Assembly (NCBI RefSeq): GCF_007341385.1
Contig: NZ_VJYD01000002.1
Location: 310,001 to 374,000, forward strand
DNA from: Flavobacterium daemonense
GTDB lineage: Bacteria; Bacteroidota; Bacteroidia; Flavobacteriales; Flavobacteriaceae
Length of the DNA stretch: 64,000 nucleotides
Reading direction: 5' to 3'
Under the pieces are notes generated by a model that ran no database searches, was not told the origin of the DNA, and saw only the letters and a program-made list of their open reading frames with translations. Shown here piece by piece: positions 16,991 to 26,367 of this stretch. Position numbers and translations under genes: made by a program. How positions within the stretch are numbered: position 1 is the stretch's first letter; each line of letters starts with the position of its first letter.

Positions 16991-17617
16991 ATGAAAACTA
17001 AAATAGCACTATTAATTCTATTTATTTCAGGTAATTTGTTCGCTCAGGAACAAAAAATGACCGATGCCGAAATTGCAACTTTCAAACAAGATGTAAATGT
17101 GATTTCGAAAAAAATCAAAACTTTGAGCACTGATTTTGTTCAATACAAACATTTGGATTTTTTATCGAAAGATATCGAAACATCTGGAAAAATGGTTTTT
17201 AAAGAACCTGCGTTATTATCATGGCAATATAAAAAACCATACAATTACAGCATTGTTTTCAAGAACGGAAAAATCTTGATTAACGATGAAGGAAAGAAAA
17301 GTGCGGTTGATATTGGCAACAGTAAAATTTTTGCTAGAATCAACAAATTGATTATTGGAAGTGTAAGTGGCAATATGTTTGACGATAAAGAATTTACGAT
17401 TTCCTATTTTAAATTGAAAGGTCAGAACTTGGCGAAATTTATTCCGAAAGATGTTACGCTGAAAAAATACATCAAACAAATCGAACTGACTTTTGATAAA
17501 GAAGAAGCAACTGTAGTTCAGGTAAAATTATTAGAATCATCAGAAGATTATACCCGAATTGTACTTAAAAATAAAGTGATCAATGCAAAAATCGACGATT
17601 CAATTTTTACTAATTAA
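16991..17617 (+). CDS. LolA-like outer-membrane lipoprotein carrier protein
   Basis: A 208-residue protein with signal peptide (MKTKIALLILFISGNLFAQ) and the LolA pattern: TDFVQYKHLDFLSKDIETSGKMVFKEPALLSWQYKKPYNYSIVFKNGK. LolA carries hydrophobic lipoproteins across the periplasm. A LolA-like protein within a pigment cluster probably ferries the hydrophobic pigment, or the accessory lipoprotein encoded next, to the outer membrane. It overlaps the next gene by 35 bp, in another frame. It begins an operon after the third compound repeat. Confidence 0.88.
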   Translation: MKTKIALLILFISGNLFAQEQKMTDAEIATFKQDVNVISKKIKTLSTDFVQYKHLDFLSKDIETSGKMVFKEPALLSWQYKKPYNYSIVFKNGKILINDEGKKSAVDIGNSKIFARINKLIIGSVSGNMFDDKEFTISYFKLKGQNLAKFIPKDVTLKKYIKQIELTFDKEEATVVQVKLLESSEDYTRIVLKNKVINAKIDDSIFTN

Positions 17618-18218
17618 TTGTTTTCTGGCAATTGTTTTGGTTTCCTGTGGCTCGGTTACCAAAAATTATACGCCTAAAAAATTAGACAAAACAAGTATTG
17701 AAGTTCCGTACTTCGCCAACTCAAGAACCGATTATGTTTATAAAACCAACATCACGGTTTATGGTCATGAATTGTCTGGAATTTTTATTGCCAAGAAAAT
17801 AAATGATACAACGCATCGCGTGGTTTTTACAACCGAATTCGGGAATAAATTATTGGATTTTGAAATTTCTGAAAAGACTTTTAAAGTCAATTCGATTGTG
17901 TCAGAATTAGATCGAAAAATCCTAATTAATACTTTAGAAGAAGATTTTCGATTGCTTCTTAAAAAAGAATATCAGATTCAGGAACAATTTGAAAATGAAT
18001 ATTTTGACATTTATAAATCGGTAGACGGAGATCGCGACAATTATCTTTTCTTCTCTAAAAAAGGTCAGAAATTAGAAAAAATCGTTCGTGCATCTAAGGC
18101 AAAAGAAAAAATAACAATTACTTTTACTTTAGAAAACGATAATTTTGCTAAAAAAGTTGTCATTTTACATCAAAACATCAAGCTTACTATTGAGCTAAAT
18201 TATTTTAAATCGGAATAA
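17583..18218 (+). CDS. Predicted lipoprotein of the flexirubin cluster
   Basis: A 211-residue protein with signal peptide and lipobox VLVSCGS (Cys22). The start inside the LolA-like gene is required by the signal peptide; an in-frame start after position 17617 would lose it. The mature part is beta-rich and charged (DTTHRVVFTTEFGNKLLDFEIS). Lipoproteins next to LolA-like genes are typical of aryl polyene clusters, and this may be the outer-membrane receptor or a LolB-like partner. No specific family was named with confidence. Confidence 0.75.
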   Translation: MQKSTIQFLLINCFLAIVLVSCGSVTKNYTPKKLDKTSIEVPYFANSRTDYVYKTNITVYGHELSGIFIAKKINDTTHRVVFTTEFGNKLLDFEISEKTFKVNSIVSELDRKILINTLEEDFRLLLKKEYQIQEQFENEYFDIYKSVDGDRDNYLFFSKKGQKLEKIVRASKAKEKITITFTLENDNFAKKVVILHQNIKLTIELNYFKSE

Positions 18219-18247
18219 AAATTACATTCATACAAACCAAACCAACT

Positions 18248-18853
18248 ATGAGAAAATTAACCTTAATTGCATTTGTTTTATTCATCGGACTTTTTTCATC
18301 GCAGGCACAAGTATCTGTAAGTCCAGGAATTAGAGGCGGTTTAAACCTTACAAATCTAACCAATATCGACAACAACAGCATGAAATCTGATTATTATGTT
18401 GGTGGTTTGGTTGCAATAAAATTCAATAAATTTTTCACACTTCAACCTGAAATAACGTATTCAAGACAAGGTGCGGAAGGCAGAGAATACTTCAACGGAT
18501 CAAATAATTTTCAAGATACAAAATATGAGTTGAATTATGTAACGCTTGGTGCAGTTGCAAAGTTTAACTTTGGCGGACAAGGTTTTCATGTTTTGGCGGG
18601 ACCATCTATTGACTTTAAGACAAGTGATAATTTTGGACGCTACGGTTATGATCCAATTGGTACAGATTTGGCTTTTGTTGGCGGAATTGGTTATAGTTTG
18701 CCAAATGGATTGACTTTTGAAGCACGATTCAAACAAGGATTAATTGATATTTATGGTTATGATGGCATTAATAATAATGACTACTATTATGATCAAATTA
18801 TTCTAAATGAGGTATTGCAATTTGGTATCAGTTATACTTTTAAAGTAAAATAA
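18248..18853 (+). CDS. Outer-membrane beta-barrel protein (PorT/OmpW-like)
   Basis: A 201-residue protein with signal peptide (cleavage after SSQAQ) and alternating hydrophobic, aromatic strands typical of an 8-strand barrel: GIRGGLNLTNLTN, YVGGLVAIKFNKFFTLQPEITY, ending in the aromatic FGISYTFKVK. Bacteroidetes genomes hold many such porin-family barrels. Its place between the lipoprotein and the ApeI-like dehydratase suggests a structural role in the pigment-containing outer membrane, but no substrate is shown. The ApeI-like gene starts 2 bp after it. Confidence 0.83.
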   Translation: MRKLTLIAFVLFIGLFSSQAQVSVSPGIRGGLNLTNLTNIDNNSMKSDYYVGGLVAIKFNKFFTLQPEITYSRQGAEGREYFNGSNNFQDTKYELNYVTLGAVAKFNFGGQGFHVLAGPSIDFKTSDNFGRYGYDPIGTDLAFVGGIGYSLPNGLTFEARFKQGLIDIYGYDGINNNDYYYDQIILNEVLQFGISYTFKVK

Positions 18854-18855
18854 AA

Positions 18856-19233
18856 ATGGTTTTAAAAGATTTTTATAAGATACTTTCAGAAGAAAAAACA
18901 GGTGATTCTAAATATACTATTACGATTTTGGTCAATGAAAAACATGAAGTTTTTAAAGGCCATTTTCCAGGAAATCCAATTATGCCAGGCGTGTGTATGA
19001 TTCAGATTATTAAAGAACTGACCGAAAAAATCACACAGGAAACTTTAATGATTCAAACACTTGCCAATGTAAAATTCATGGCGCTTATTAACCCAGAAGT
19101 TAATCCAGAATTGCGTTTGGAACTTGATATTACGGTTACCGAAAATGACTTGGTTAAAGTAAAAAATACGACTTATTTTAACGAGACTGTTGCTTTGAAA
19201 CTTAGCAACATCTATAAAAAAATAACACTATGA
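18856..19233 (+). CDS. ApeI-like 3-hydroxyacyl-ACP dehydratase subunit
   Basis: A 125-residue hotdog protein. It carries the FabZ-type catalytic His36 in KGHFPGNPIMPG, but at the FabZ glutamate position it has Gln50 (GVCMIQIIKE). The two ApeP-like proteins at 5033-5937 have the glutamate and lack the histidine. Together they could complete a shared active site, as known for the ApeI:ApeP heterodimeric dehydratase of aryl polyene systems. It overlaps the following gene by 4 bp. Confidence 0.85.
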   Translation: MVLKDFYKILSEEKTGDSKYTITILVNEKHEVFKGHFPGNPIMPGVCMIQIIKELTEKITQETLMIQTLANVKFMALINPEVNPELRLELDITVTENDLVKVKNTTYFNETVALKLSNIYKKITL

Positions 19234-19715
19234 AACTCTTACTGACATTGCTTTTATGGGTAAATTTTGTGGGCGGTCCAGATTTGGCGTCTATCAGAAA
19301 AATGTATCCAAACGTTACAAAATCGGAAAGCAATGCCAAAGAATTTTCTGAGAAACTAGCTGCCATTTCTGATGATGCAGATAAAACTTTAGTTGCATAT
19401 AAAGCCGCTTCCATTTTATTGGATGCTAATTTCAAAAAAAAATTAAAAGACAAAATTGCTCGATTTAAAGAAGGTGCAAAACTGCTTGAATCGACTATAA
19501 AAAGCGACCCAGACAATATCGAAATCAGAATGATACGCTTGAGTGTTCAGGAAAATGTTCCGGGAATTACGGGTTATAAAAAGAACATAAAAGAAGACAA
19601 AAAATATCTTACCGAGCATTATGCTGATCAAAGCGTTGTTTTAAAAGACTATCTAAAAGACTTTGTTTTACAATCAAAAAGTTTTTCTGAAAAAGAGAAA
19701 CAATTTGTGAAGTAA
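19230..19715 (+). CDS. Secreted protein of the flexirubin cluster, function unknown
   Basis: A 161-residue protein with a short signal-like hydrophobic N-terminus (MKLLLTLLLWVNFVGG) followed by helical, Lys/Glu-rich sequence. Two TPR-like helical pairs may be present (about 60-115), including EIRMIRLSVQENVPG, a motif often seen in small periplasmic proteins next to TPR domains. It overlaps the ApeI-like gene by 4 bp and precedes the glycosyltransferase by 18 bp. It is a conserved member of such clusters by position, with no assigned activity. Confidence 0.72.
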   Translation: MKLLLTLLLWVNFVGGPDLASIRKMYPNVTKSESNAKEFSEKLAAISDDADKTLVAYKAASILLDANFKKKLKDKIARFKEGAKLLESTIKSDPDNIEIRMIRLSVQENVPGITGYKKNIKEDKKYLTEHYADQSVVLKDYLKDFVLQSKSFSEKEKQFVK

Positions 19716-19733
19716 ACGAAAGCATAACTCCCC

Positions 19734-20912
19734 ATGGAACCTATTTTACTTCAGCACGATTTACTTGATTCGACTTCGTTTTGTGTTATTGTACCAACGT
19801 ACAACAATCACAAAACGCTGCAAAGAGTATTGGATTCTATTTTAAATTATACGGCAAATATTATTGTTGTCAACGACGGTTCGACTGATGATACTTTCGA
19901 AATTCTAAAACAATATCAACAGCTCACGCAAATTCATCATCCAAAAAATTTAGGAAAAGGACGAGCGCTTCGAAATGGTTTCAGAAAAGCTTTGGAACAA
20001 AATTTTGAATATGCCATAACAATCGATTCTGACGGCCAGCATTTTGCATCTGATATTCCGAAATTTATTGAGGAGATTCAAAAAGAGCCAAATGTGCTTT
20101 TGATTGGAAGCCGAAATATGACGCAAGAAAATGTGCCAAAGAAAAGCAGTTTCGGAAACAAATTTTCAAATTTTTGGTTCAAATTTGAAACCGGAATAAA
20201 GTTGGATGATACACAATCTGGTTTTAGGCTTTATCCGTTGCAATTGCTTCCAAAGAAATTTTACACCAATAAATTTGAATTCGAAATTGAAGTGATTGTT
20301 CGTGCAGCTTGGAAAGGAATTGTTGTAAAAAACATTCCGATTCAAATTCTTTATGATCCGGCAGAACGCGTTTCGCATTTTCGCCCGTTTCGCGATTTTA
20401 CCCGAATCAGTATTTTAAATACGGTTTTGGTTACCAATGCTTTATTGTACATTAAACCGAGAGATTTTTTTAGAAGAGCAAAAAAAAAAGGTTTTAAAAA
20501 GTTCTTTCTTGAAGATATTTTAGAAAGCAAAGATTCTAATTTTAAAAAATCGGCCGCAATTGCATTGGGAATTTTTATTGGATTTTCACCTTTTTGGGGT
20601 TTTCAAACGATCTTGCTTTTTACTTTTGCTGCGATTTTCAGACTCAACAAAGTCATTGCTTATTTGACTTCAAATGTGAGTTTCCCGCCTTTTATTCCGT
20701 TTATTATTTACGCTTCGCTAAAAGTTGGGAGCATTTTCATCAAAAGTGACGCACCTTTGATTTTAGATAGTTCGATAACACTCGACGATATTCAAAAAAA
20801 TGCTACGCAATATATTGTAGGAAGTCTTATTTTAGCAACCGTTTCGGCGCTATCAGTTGGCACAATAAGTTATTTGCTTTTGTCCGCTTTTACCAAGAAA
20901 CAAACTGAATAA
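19734..20912 (+). CDS. Glycosyltransferase family 2 fused to DUF2062
   Basis: A 392-residue fusion. The N-terminal GT2 domain (about 15-235) has VPTYNNHKTLQRVLDSIL, VVNDGSTDD and TIDSDGQH (the DxD-like metal site), as in dolichyl-phosphate-mannose-synthase-like enzymes. The C-terminal DUF2062 domain (about 260-385) has several membrane segments (AIALGIFIGFSPFWGFQ). It should transfer a sugar from a nucleotide or lipid donor at the inner membrane. In a pigment cluster it may make a carrier lipid or glycosylated acceptor; this is inference. Confidence 0.86.
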   Translation: MEPILLQHDLLDSTSFCVIVPTYNNHKTLQRVLDSILNYTANIIVVNDGSTDDTFEILKQYQQLTQIHHPKNLGKGRALRNGFRKALEQNFEYAITIDSDGQHFASDIPKFIEEIQKEPNVLLIGSRNMTQENVPKKSSFGNKFSNFWFKFETGIKLDDTQSGFRLYPLQLLPKKFYTNKFEFEIEVIVRAAWKGIVVKNIPIQILYDPAERVSHFRPFRDFTRISILNTVLVTNALLYIKPRDFFRRAKKKGFKKFFLEDILESKDSNFKKSAAIALGIFIGFSPFWGFQTILLFTFAAIFRLNKVIAYLTSNVSFPPFIPFIIYASLKVGSIFIKSDAPLILDSSITLDDIQKNATQYIVGSLILATVSALSVGTISYLLLSAFTKKQTE

Positions 20913-20918
20913 ATTTTT

Positions 20919-21143
20919 GCCACAGATTCAAAAGATTAAATGGATTTTTTCTATCTGTTCGCCACGAATTTCACTAATTTTCACGAATTAATTCATTTAA
21001 ATTCTGAAAATACTTGGTCATTCACTATTAGTAAAATCGTGATAGAAAAAACATTAATTTAAATTGTTTTTCATTTTAATTAGTGAAATTCGTGGCAAAA
21101 TTACACAGACTTTCAAATCATTTTAATCCTTTGAATCTGTGGC
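20919..21143. repeat. Nested pair of inverted repeats
   Basis: An outer repeat (20919-20940 with 21122-21143, one mismatch; begins GCCACAGATTCAAAAGATTA) encloses an inner perfect 19-nt repeat (20961-20979 with 21078-21096, begins GCCACGAATTTCACTAATT). The gap between the GT2 gene and the MMPL gene (20913-21159) holds nothing else. Related fragments of the inner arm occur at 9830-9845. It looks like a decayed or layered small mobile element. Confidence 0.8.
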
Positions 21144-21159
21144 AAAAAAATAAAAAACA

Positions 21160-24100
21160 ATGCATCAATACTTCTACGCCATTCATTTATTTGTTAACCG
21201 AAGAAAATCTTTGTCGGTTGCTTTGGCATTTTTGATGCTTTTGGTGTTTGGCTTTTTTGCTTCTCAAATTAAGTTTGAAGAAGATATAACCAAATTAATT
21301 CCTGCCAATGACAAAGCCGACGTCACAGCAAAAGTCCTAAAACAATTAAATTTTGCCGATAAAATAACTGTTATTTTCAAACTCGAAAAAAACGGTTCTG
21401 CAGAAGATTTAAAAGAAATGGCAACTGCATTTTCAGACAGCGTTTCTAAATCCTGCAAACCTTATGTAACGGGAATTCAAGGAAAAATTGACGAAGAAAA
21501 TATTCAGGAAACAATCGATTTTATTTACCATAATCTGCCTCTTTTTCTTGAAGATAAAGATTATAAAACGATTCAAGAAAAACTACGAAAAGACAGTATT
21601 ACGGCAACTGTTCAAGGAAATTACAAATCAATTATTTCGCCTTCGGGATTTATTACTCGAGATTTTATTCAGCGTGATCCGCTTGGAATTTCTTTTATGG
21701 CGCTAAAAAAATTACAGCAATTAAATGTTGGTGATGATTTTACGCTGGAGAATGGTTTTGTGATGACCAAAGACAAAAAGAAATTATTGCTTTTTATAAC
21801 CTCAAATCTTCCATCGAGCGAAACCGAAAAAAATACACTGTTTGCAGAAAAACTAAAATCAATTCAAGAAAATTTAAATCAGAAGTTTAACGGAAAAACT
21901 TCTATCAGTTATTTTGGTTCGGCTTTAATTGCAGTTGCCAATGCCAATCAAATCAAAAGCGATATTGTCCTAACAACATCAATTGCGATGTTTACTTTGA
22001 TGTTGATTTTGATTTTATTTTATCGAAAAATCTTAATTCCGCTCATTATTTTTCTTCCAACCGTTTTCGGAGCCTTTTTTGCCGTTGCGTTTTTATATTT
22101 TGTAAAAGAGCAGATTTCGGCAATTTCGCTTGGAATCGGATCTATTTTACTCGGAATCACAATCGATTATTCCATTCATATTCTCACGCATTATAAGCAT
22201 AACAGCGACATCAAAACATTGTATAAAGACATTACGATGCCCGTAATTATGAGCAGTTCGACAACGGCTGTTGCATTTTTATGTCTGCTTTTCGTAAAAT
22301 CCGACGCGTTGAATGATCTCGGAATTTTTGCCGCCGTAATTGTTATGGCAACTGGAATTTTTTCGCTTTTGATTGTACCGCATTTGTACAAACCAAAAGA
22401 AAATCCGGCGGAACATAAGAAAAATGTCATTGATAAAATGGCGCATTTCTCTTTTCACAACAATAAAATCTTGATTGCTTTTTGTGTAATTATCACCATA
22501 ATTTGCTGTTTTACATATAACGATGTTGGCTTTAACAACGATTTGTCGCAATTAAATTTTGTTCCAAAGGAAATTAAAGCTGCAGAAAAACAATTGGAGG
22601 AAAGTACCAGTTTGACTTCAAAAACAATTTATGTTGCTTCGTACGGAAAAAGCATGGACGAAGTTTTGCAAAACAACAGCAAACTTTTCACTGATTTAAC
22701 CAAAGAAAAACAACAAAACAAAATCTTGAATTTCAGTTCTGTTGGTGGCATTATGCTTTCGCAGAAAGAACAAAAAGAAAAAATCGAAAAATGGAATTCG
22801 TTTTGGGATGCCAATAAAAAAGCACTTTTAAAATCGGAATTAATTAGCGAAGGTTCGAAACTCGGCTTTAAGTCAACAACTTATGCGAACTTTTTTGATC
22901 ATTTGGATTTTAGTTTCAAGCCAATTTCTGCAACAGATTATTTAAAAATTCAAGCGTTGCAGTTAAAAGAATTTGTGACTGAAAAAAATGGTTTTTATAC
23001 GATTTCGACTTTAGTAAAAGTTTCGCCAGAACAGCGAGATGCTTTTGTAAAATCGGCTTCAGCCAAAAATAATTTAGTTGCGATCGATCGCCAACAAATG
23101 AACGAAACGTTTTTCAGTACGTTGAAAACTGATTTTAATTCACTTGTCAATTATTCCTTTGTTGCCGTAATTCTAATTTTATTTTTCTTTTTCAGAAGAA
23201 TCGAATTGGTAATCGTAAGCTGTATTCCAATCGCTTTGACAGGAATTGTGACGGCAGGAATTATGGGCATTTTTGGCATTCAAATGAATATTTTCAGCAT
23301 GATTGTCTGCACTTTGATTTTTGGTCATGGTGTCGATTTCAGTATTTTTATGACCAGCGCGCTTCAAAAAGAATATACGACTGGAAAAAATGAAATCGCG
23401 ATTTACAGAACCTCCATTATTCTGGCTGTAATTACAACCATTTTAGGAATTGGCGCGATGATTTTTGCCAAACATCCAGCGTTGACTTCAATTTCATCGG
23501 TTTCATTAATTGGGGTTTTTGCGGCGCTGATTATCACGTTTATTTTCTACCCGATTCTTTTCAAATTATTTATTTCGAATAGAGCGAAAAAAGGAAATCC
23601 GCCGTATCATTTACGCACTTTTATTCATGGCGTTATTTCGTTTTTCTATTACGGTCTTGGCGGAATTGTCATGTCGATTTTCAGTTTTACAATAATGCCA
23701 ATTTTGCCTTTAAGTGCTAAAACAAAAATGAAAGCTTTTAGATATGTGGTTTCGAAATTTATGAAATCAGTATTGTATTCAAATCCATTTATTCGCAAAA
23801 AAACCGTCAATAATTTCAATGAAAATTTCGAAAAACCAGCCGTAATTATTGCCAATCATTCTTCGTTTCTAGACATTTTAGCGATGGGAATGTTGAGTCC
23901 AAAAATTATTTTTCTGGTAAGCGACTGGGTGTACAACTCTCCTATTTTTGGCGGTGTTGTGCGAAAAGCAGGTTTTTATCCGGTGTCTGAAGGTCTAGAA
24001 GGCGGTGTTGAACATTTGCGTAAAAAAGTAAACGAAGGTTATTCTTTAATGGTTTTTCCAGAAGGAACTCGTTCAGAAAATAATGTTGTAAAACGATTCC

Positions 24101-24840
24101 ATAAAGGTGCATTTTTCCTTGCCGAAGAATTTAATTTGGACATACTTCCAATTGTGATTCATGGCGCTTCAGAATTAATTCCGAAAGGGGATTTTGTTAT
24201 TCATTCTGGACAATTGACTGTTACAATTTTAGAAAGAATAGCGCCCGAAAATCAATCATTCGGGAAAAATTACGCTGAGAGAACAAAACAAATCAGCAGC
24301 TACTTTAAAACAGAATATCGCAATATTCGCCAACAATTAGAAGGTCCGGATTATTTCAAAAAAATGCTGCTTCATAGTTTCGATTATAAAGAAATTGAAG
24401 TTGTAAACAGCGTGAAAAAAGATCTAAAAAAGCATCTTGAAACATATTTTCTTCTTGGAAAACAATTTTCGGCGAAAGCCAAAATACTGCATTTGGCAAA
24501 TGATTACGGACAATTAGACGTTTTATTGACACTTCAAGAACCACCGCGAAAAATTCAATCCTACATTGCCGATGAAGAAAAACGCGACGTTGCCAAAACC
24601 AATTATGTTGTTACAAAAAGAAAAATTTCTTATCTCGAAAATTTAGAAAATGTAGCTGAAAATCAATTTGATGTTCTTTTAATTTCAGATGAAAATTCGG
24701 AAAATGAAATTCAAAAAGCAATACTTCTAACTTCGTGTGTAATTTTAATGGATTGTCCGCGTTTAAAAAACACTTTGATTAACTTTGGTTTTGAGTCAAT
24801 TTTAGAAAAAAACGATCTAATCGTATTAAAGAAAAACTAA
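21160..24840 (+). CDS. MMPL/RND exporter fused to PlsC acyltransferase and a C-terminal domain
   Basis: A 1226-residue fusion. Residues 1-800 are an MMPL-type RND transporter with an N-terminal helix, a periplasmic domain, helix bundles (about 265-415), a second periplasmic domain and a second bundle (about 665-810). Residues 870-1085 are a PlsC-like acyltransferase with HX4D at His900-Asp905 (NHSSFLD) and FPEGTRS from Phe966. Residues 1090-1226 lack a clear motif and resemble a degenerate Rossmann or methyltransferase fold (AKILHLANDYGQL). Such fusions link acyl transfer with lipid or pigment export. It probably loads an acyl chain on a membrane acceptor and exports it. Confidence 0.88.
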   Translation: MHQYFYAIHLFVNRRKSLSVALAFLMLLVFGFFASQIKFEEDITKLIPANDKADVTAKVLKQLNFADKITVIFKLEKNGSAEDLKEMATAFSDSVSKSCKPYVTGIQGKIDEENIQETIDFIYHNLPLFLEDKDYKTIQEKLRKDSITATVQGNYKSIISPSGFITRDFIQRDPLGISFMALKKLQQLNVGDDFTLENGFVMTKDKKKLLLFITSNLPSSETEKNTLFAEKLKSIQENLNQKFNGKTSISYFGSALIAVANANQIKSDIVLTTSIAMFTLMLILILFYRKILIPLIIFLPTVFGAFFAVAFLYFVKEQISAISLGIGSILLGITIDYSIHILTHYKHNSDIKTLYKDITMPVIMSSSTTAVAFLCLLFVKSDALNDLGIFAAVIVMATGIFSLLIVPHLYKPKENPAEHKKNVIDKMAHFSFHNNKILIAFCVIITIICCFTYNDVGFNNDLSQLNFVPKEIKAAEKQLEESTSLTSKTIYVASYGKSMDEVLQNNSKLFTDLTKEKQQNKILNFSSVGGIMLSQKEQKEKIEKWNSFWDANKKALLKSELISEGSKLGFKSTTYANFFDHLDFSFKPISATDYLKIQALQLKEFVTEKNGFYTISTLVKVSPEQRDAFVKSASAKNNLVAIDRQQMNETFFSTLKTDFNSLVNYSFVAVILILFFFFRRIELVIVSCIPIALTGIVTAGIMGIFGIQMNIFSMIVCTLIFGHGVDFSIFMTSALQKEYTTGKNEIAIYRTSIILAVITTILGIGAMIFAKHPALTSISSVSLIGVFAALIITFIFYPILFKLFISNRAKKGNPPYHLRTFIHGVISFFYYGLGGIVMSIFSFTIMPILPLSAKTKMKAFRYVVSKFMKSVLYSNPFIRKKTVNNFNENFEKPAVIIANHSSFLDILAMGMLSPKIIFLVSDWVYNSPIFGGVVRKAGFYPVSEGLEGGVEHLRKKVNEGYSLMVFPEGTRSENNVVKRFHKGAFFLAEEFNLDILPIVIHGASELIPKGDFVIHSGQLTVTILERIAPENQSFGKNYAERTKQISSYFKTEYRNIRQQLEGPDYFKKMLLHSFDYKEIEVVNSVKKDLKKHLETYFLLGKQFSAKAKILHLANDYGQLDVLLTLQEPPRKIQSYIADEEKRDVAKTNYVVTKRKISYLENLENVAENQFDVLLISDENSENEIQKAILLTSCVILMDCPRLKNTLINFGFESILEKNDLIVLKKN

Positions 24841-24841
24841 A

Positions 24842-26359
24842 ATGAAAGAACATTACGACGTTGTAATTGTTGGCAGTGGTTTGGGCGGACTGGTGTCATC
24901 CATTATTCTGGCCAAAGAAGGCTACAGCGTTTGTGTGCTCGAAAAAAACAAGCAATACGGTGGCAATCTTCAGACTTTTGTGCGTGATAAAACCATTTTT
25001 GATACTGGAATTCATTATATCGGAGGTTTAGGCGAAGGCCAAAATCTGCATCAATATTTTAAATATTTAGGAATTATCGATAAGCTGCATCTGAAAAAAT
25101 TAGATGAAAATGCTTTTGACATTATTTCTTTTGAAGATGATAAAACCGAATATCCGCATGCTCAGGGTTATGAAAATTTTGTCCAGCAATTAAAAAAATA
25201 TTTTCCCAAAGAAGAAAAAAACATTTCTGATTATTGCGAAAAATTGAAATCAATCTGTGATTCTTTTCCGCTTTACAATTTAGAATCAGAAGGACAATAT
25301 GATTCTGAAATTCTGACTTTGAATGCAAAAGAAACTATTGATTCTTTTACAAAAAATGAAAAACTGAAATCTGTTCTAGCGGGTTCAAATTTTCTTTACG
25401 CCGGCATTCCAGACAAATCGCCATTTTACGTTCATGCCTTAATCGTAAATTCTTATATCCAAAGTTCGTGGCGCTGTATTAACGGCGGAAGCCAGATTAC
25501 AAAACAGCTTTTAAAACAACTAAAAAAGCATGGCGGTGAATTTTATAAACACAAAGAAGTTACCCGATTTGAGGTTGAAAATCATAAAGTGAATTCGGTG
25601 AAAATGAAAGACGGAACACAGGTTTCCGGAACGTACATTATTTCGAATATCGAGCCAAAAACCACCTTGAAAATGGCAGGCGAAACCAATTTCCGAAAAC
25701 CATTTTTCAATCGAATTCAAAGTCTTGAAGGTGTACTTTCTGCTTTTAGTTTGTATTTGGTTTTTAAGCCTCAGTCTTTTAAATATATCAATCATAATTA
25801 TTATCATTTTAAAAACAGCGACGAAGTTTGGACGGCGCATGAATATGACGAAAATTCGTGGCCAAAAATGTACATGGCTTCCATGAATGCTTCAAAGGAA
25901 GACGAAATCTGGGCCGACGGAATGACGTTTATAACCTACATGAATTTTGATGATGTTTTGCCTTGGTCGGAAACTTTTAATACAACTGTCGAAAAAAACG
26001 ATCGCGGTGAAAGTTATGAAGAATTCAAAGCCAGAAAAGCCGCTAAATTTTTAGAAGAAATCGAAATAAAATTCCCCGGAATCAGAAAATGTATTAAGTC
26101 GATACACACTTCGAGTCCGCTTTCGTATCGCGATTATATTGGCGGTGACAACGGAAATATGTACGGTTATGTTAAAGATTCCAATAATCCGCTGAAAACA
26201 TTGATTCCGTCAAAAACCAAGTTAGAAAATTTATATCTTACAGGACAAAGCATCAATATGCATGGCGTTCTTGGCGTAACGATTGGTGCCGTAGTAACCT
26301 GTTCCGAAATTGTGGGAAAAGAATATCTAATCAATAAAATTAATCAGGAAACAGAATAA
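24842..26359 (+). CDS. CrtI-like FAD-dependent oxidoreductase
   Basis: A 505-residue flavoprotein of the phytoene desaturase/retinol saturase family. The dinucleotide-binding motif DVVIVGSGLGGLVSSIILAKEG is at 6-28, and the family C-terminus NLYLTGQSINMHGVLGVTIGAV is present. Such enzymes introduce or reduce conjugated double bonds in polyenes. In the flexirubin cluster it may oxidise the cyclohexanedione ring to resorcinol or alter the polyene; the sequence cannot distinguish these. It starts one base after the MMPL fusion stops and is followed 8 bp later by a lipoprotein acyltransferase-like gene. Confidence 0.86.
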   Translation: MKEHYDVVIVGSGLGGLVSSIILAKEGYSVCVLEKNKQYGGNLQTFVRDKTIFDTGIHYIGGLGEGQNLHQYFKYLGIIDKLHLKKLDENAFDIISFEDDKTEYPHAQGYENFVQQLKKYFPKEEKNISDYCEKLKSICDSFPLYNLESEGQYDSEILTLNAKETIDSFTKNEKLKSVLAGSNFLYAGIPDKSPFYVHALIVNSYIQSSWRCINGGSQITKQLLKQLKKHGGEFYKHKEVTRFEVENHKVNSVKMKDGTQVSGTYIISNIEPKTTLKMAGETNFRKPFFNRIQSLEGVLSAFSLYLVFKPQSFKYINHNYYHFKNSDEVWTAHEYDENSWPKMYMASMNASKEDEIWADGMTFITYMNFDDVLPWSETFNTTVEKNDRGESYEEFKARKAAKFLEEIEIKFPGIRKCIKSIHTSSPLSYRDYIGGDNGNMYGYVKDSNNPLKTLIPSKTKLENLYLTGQSINMHGVLGVTIGAVVTCSEIVGKEYLINKINQETE

Positions 26360-26367
26360 TCTGAATT

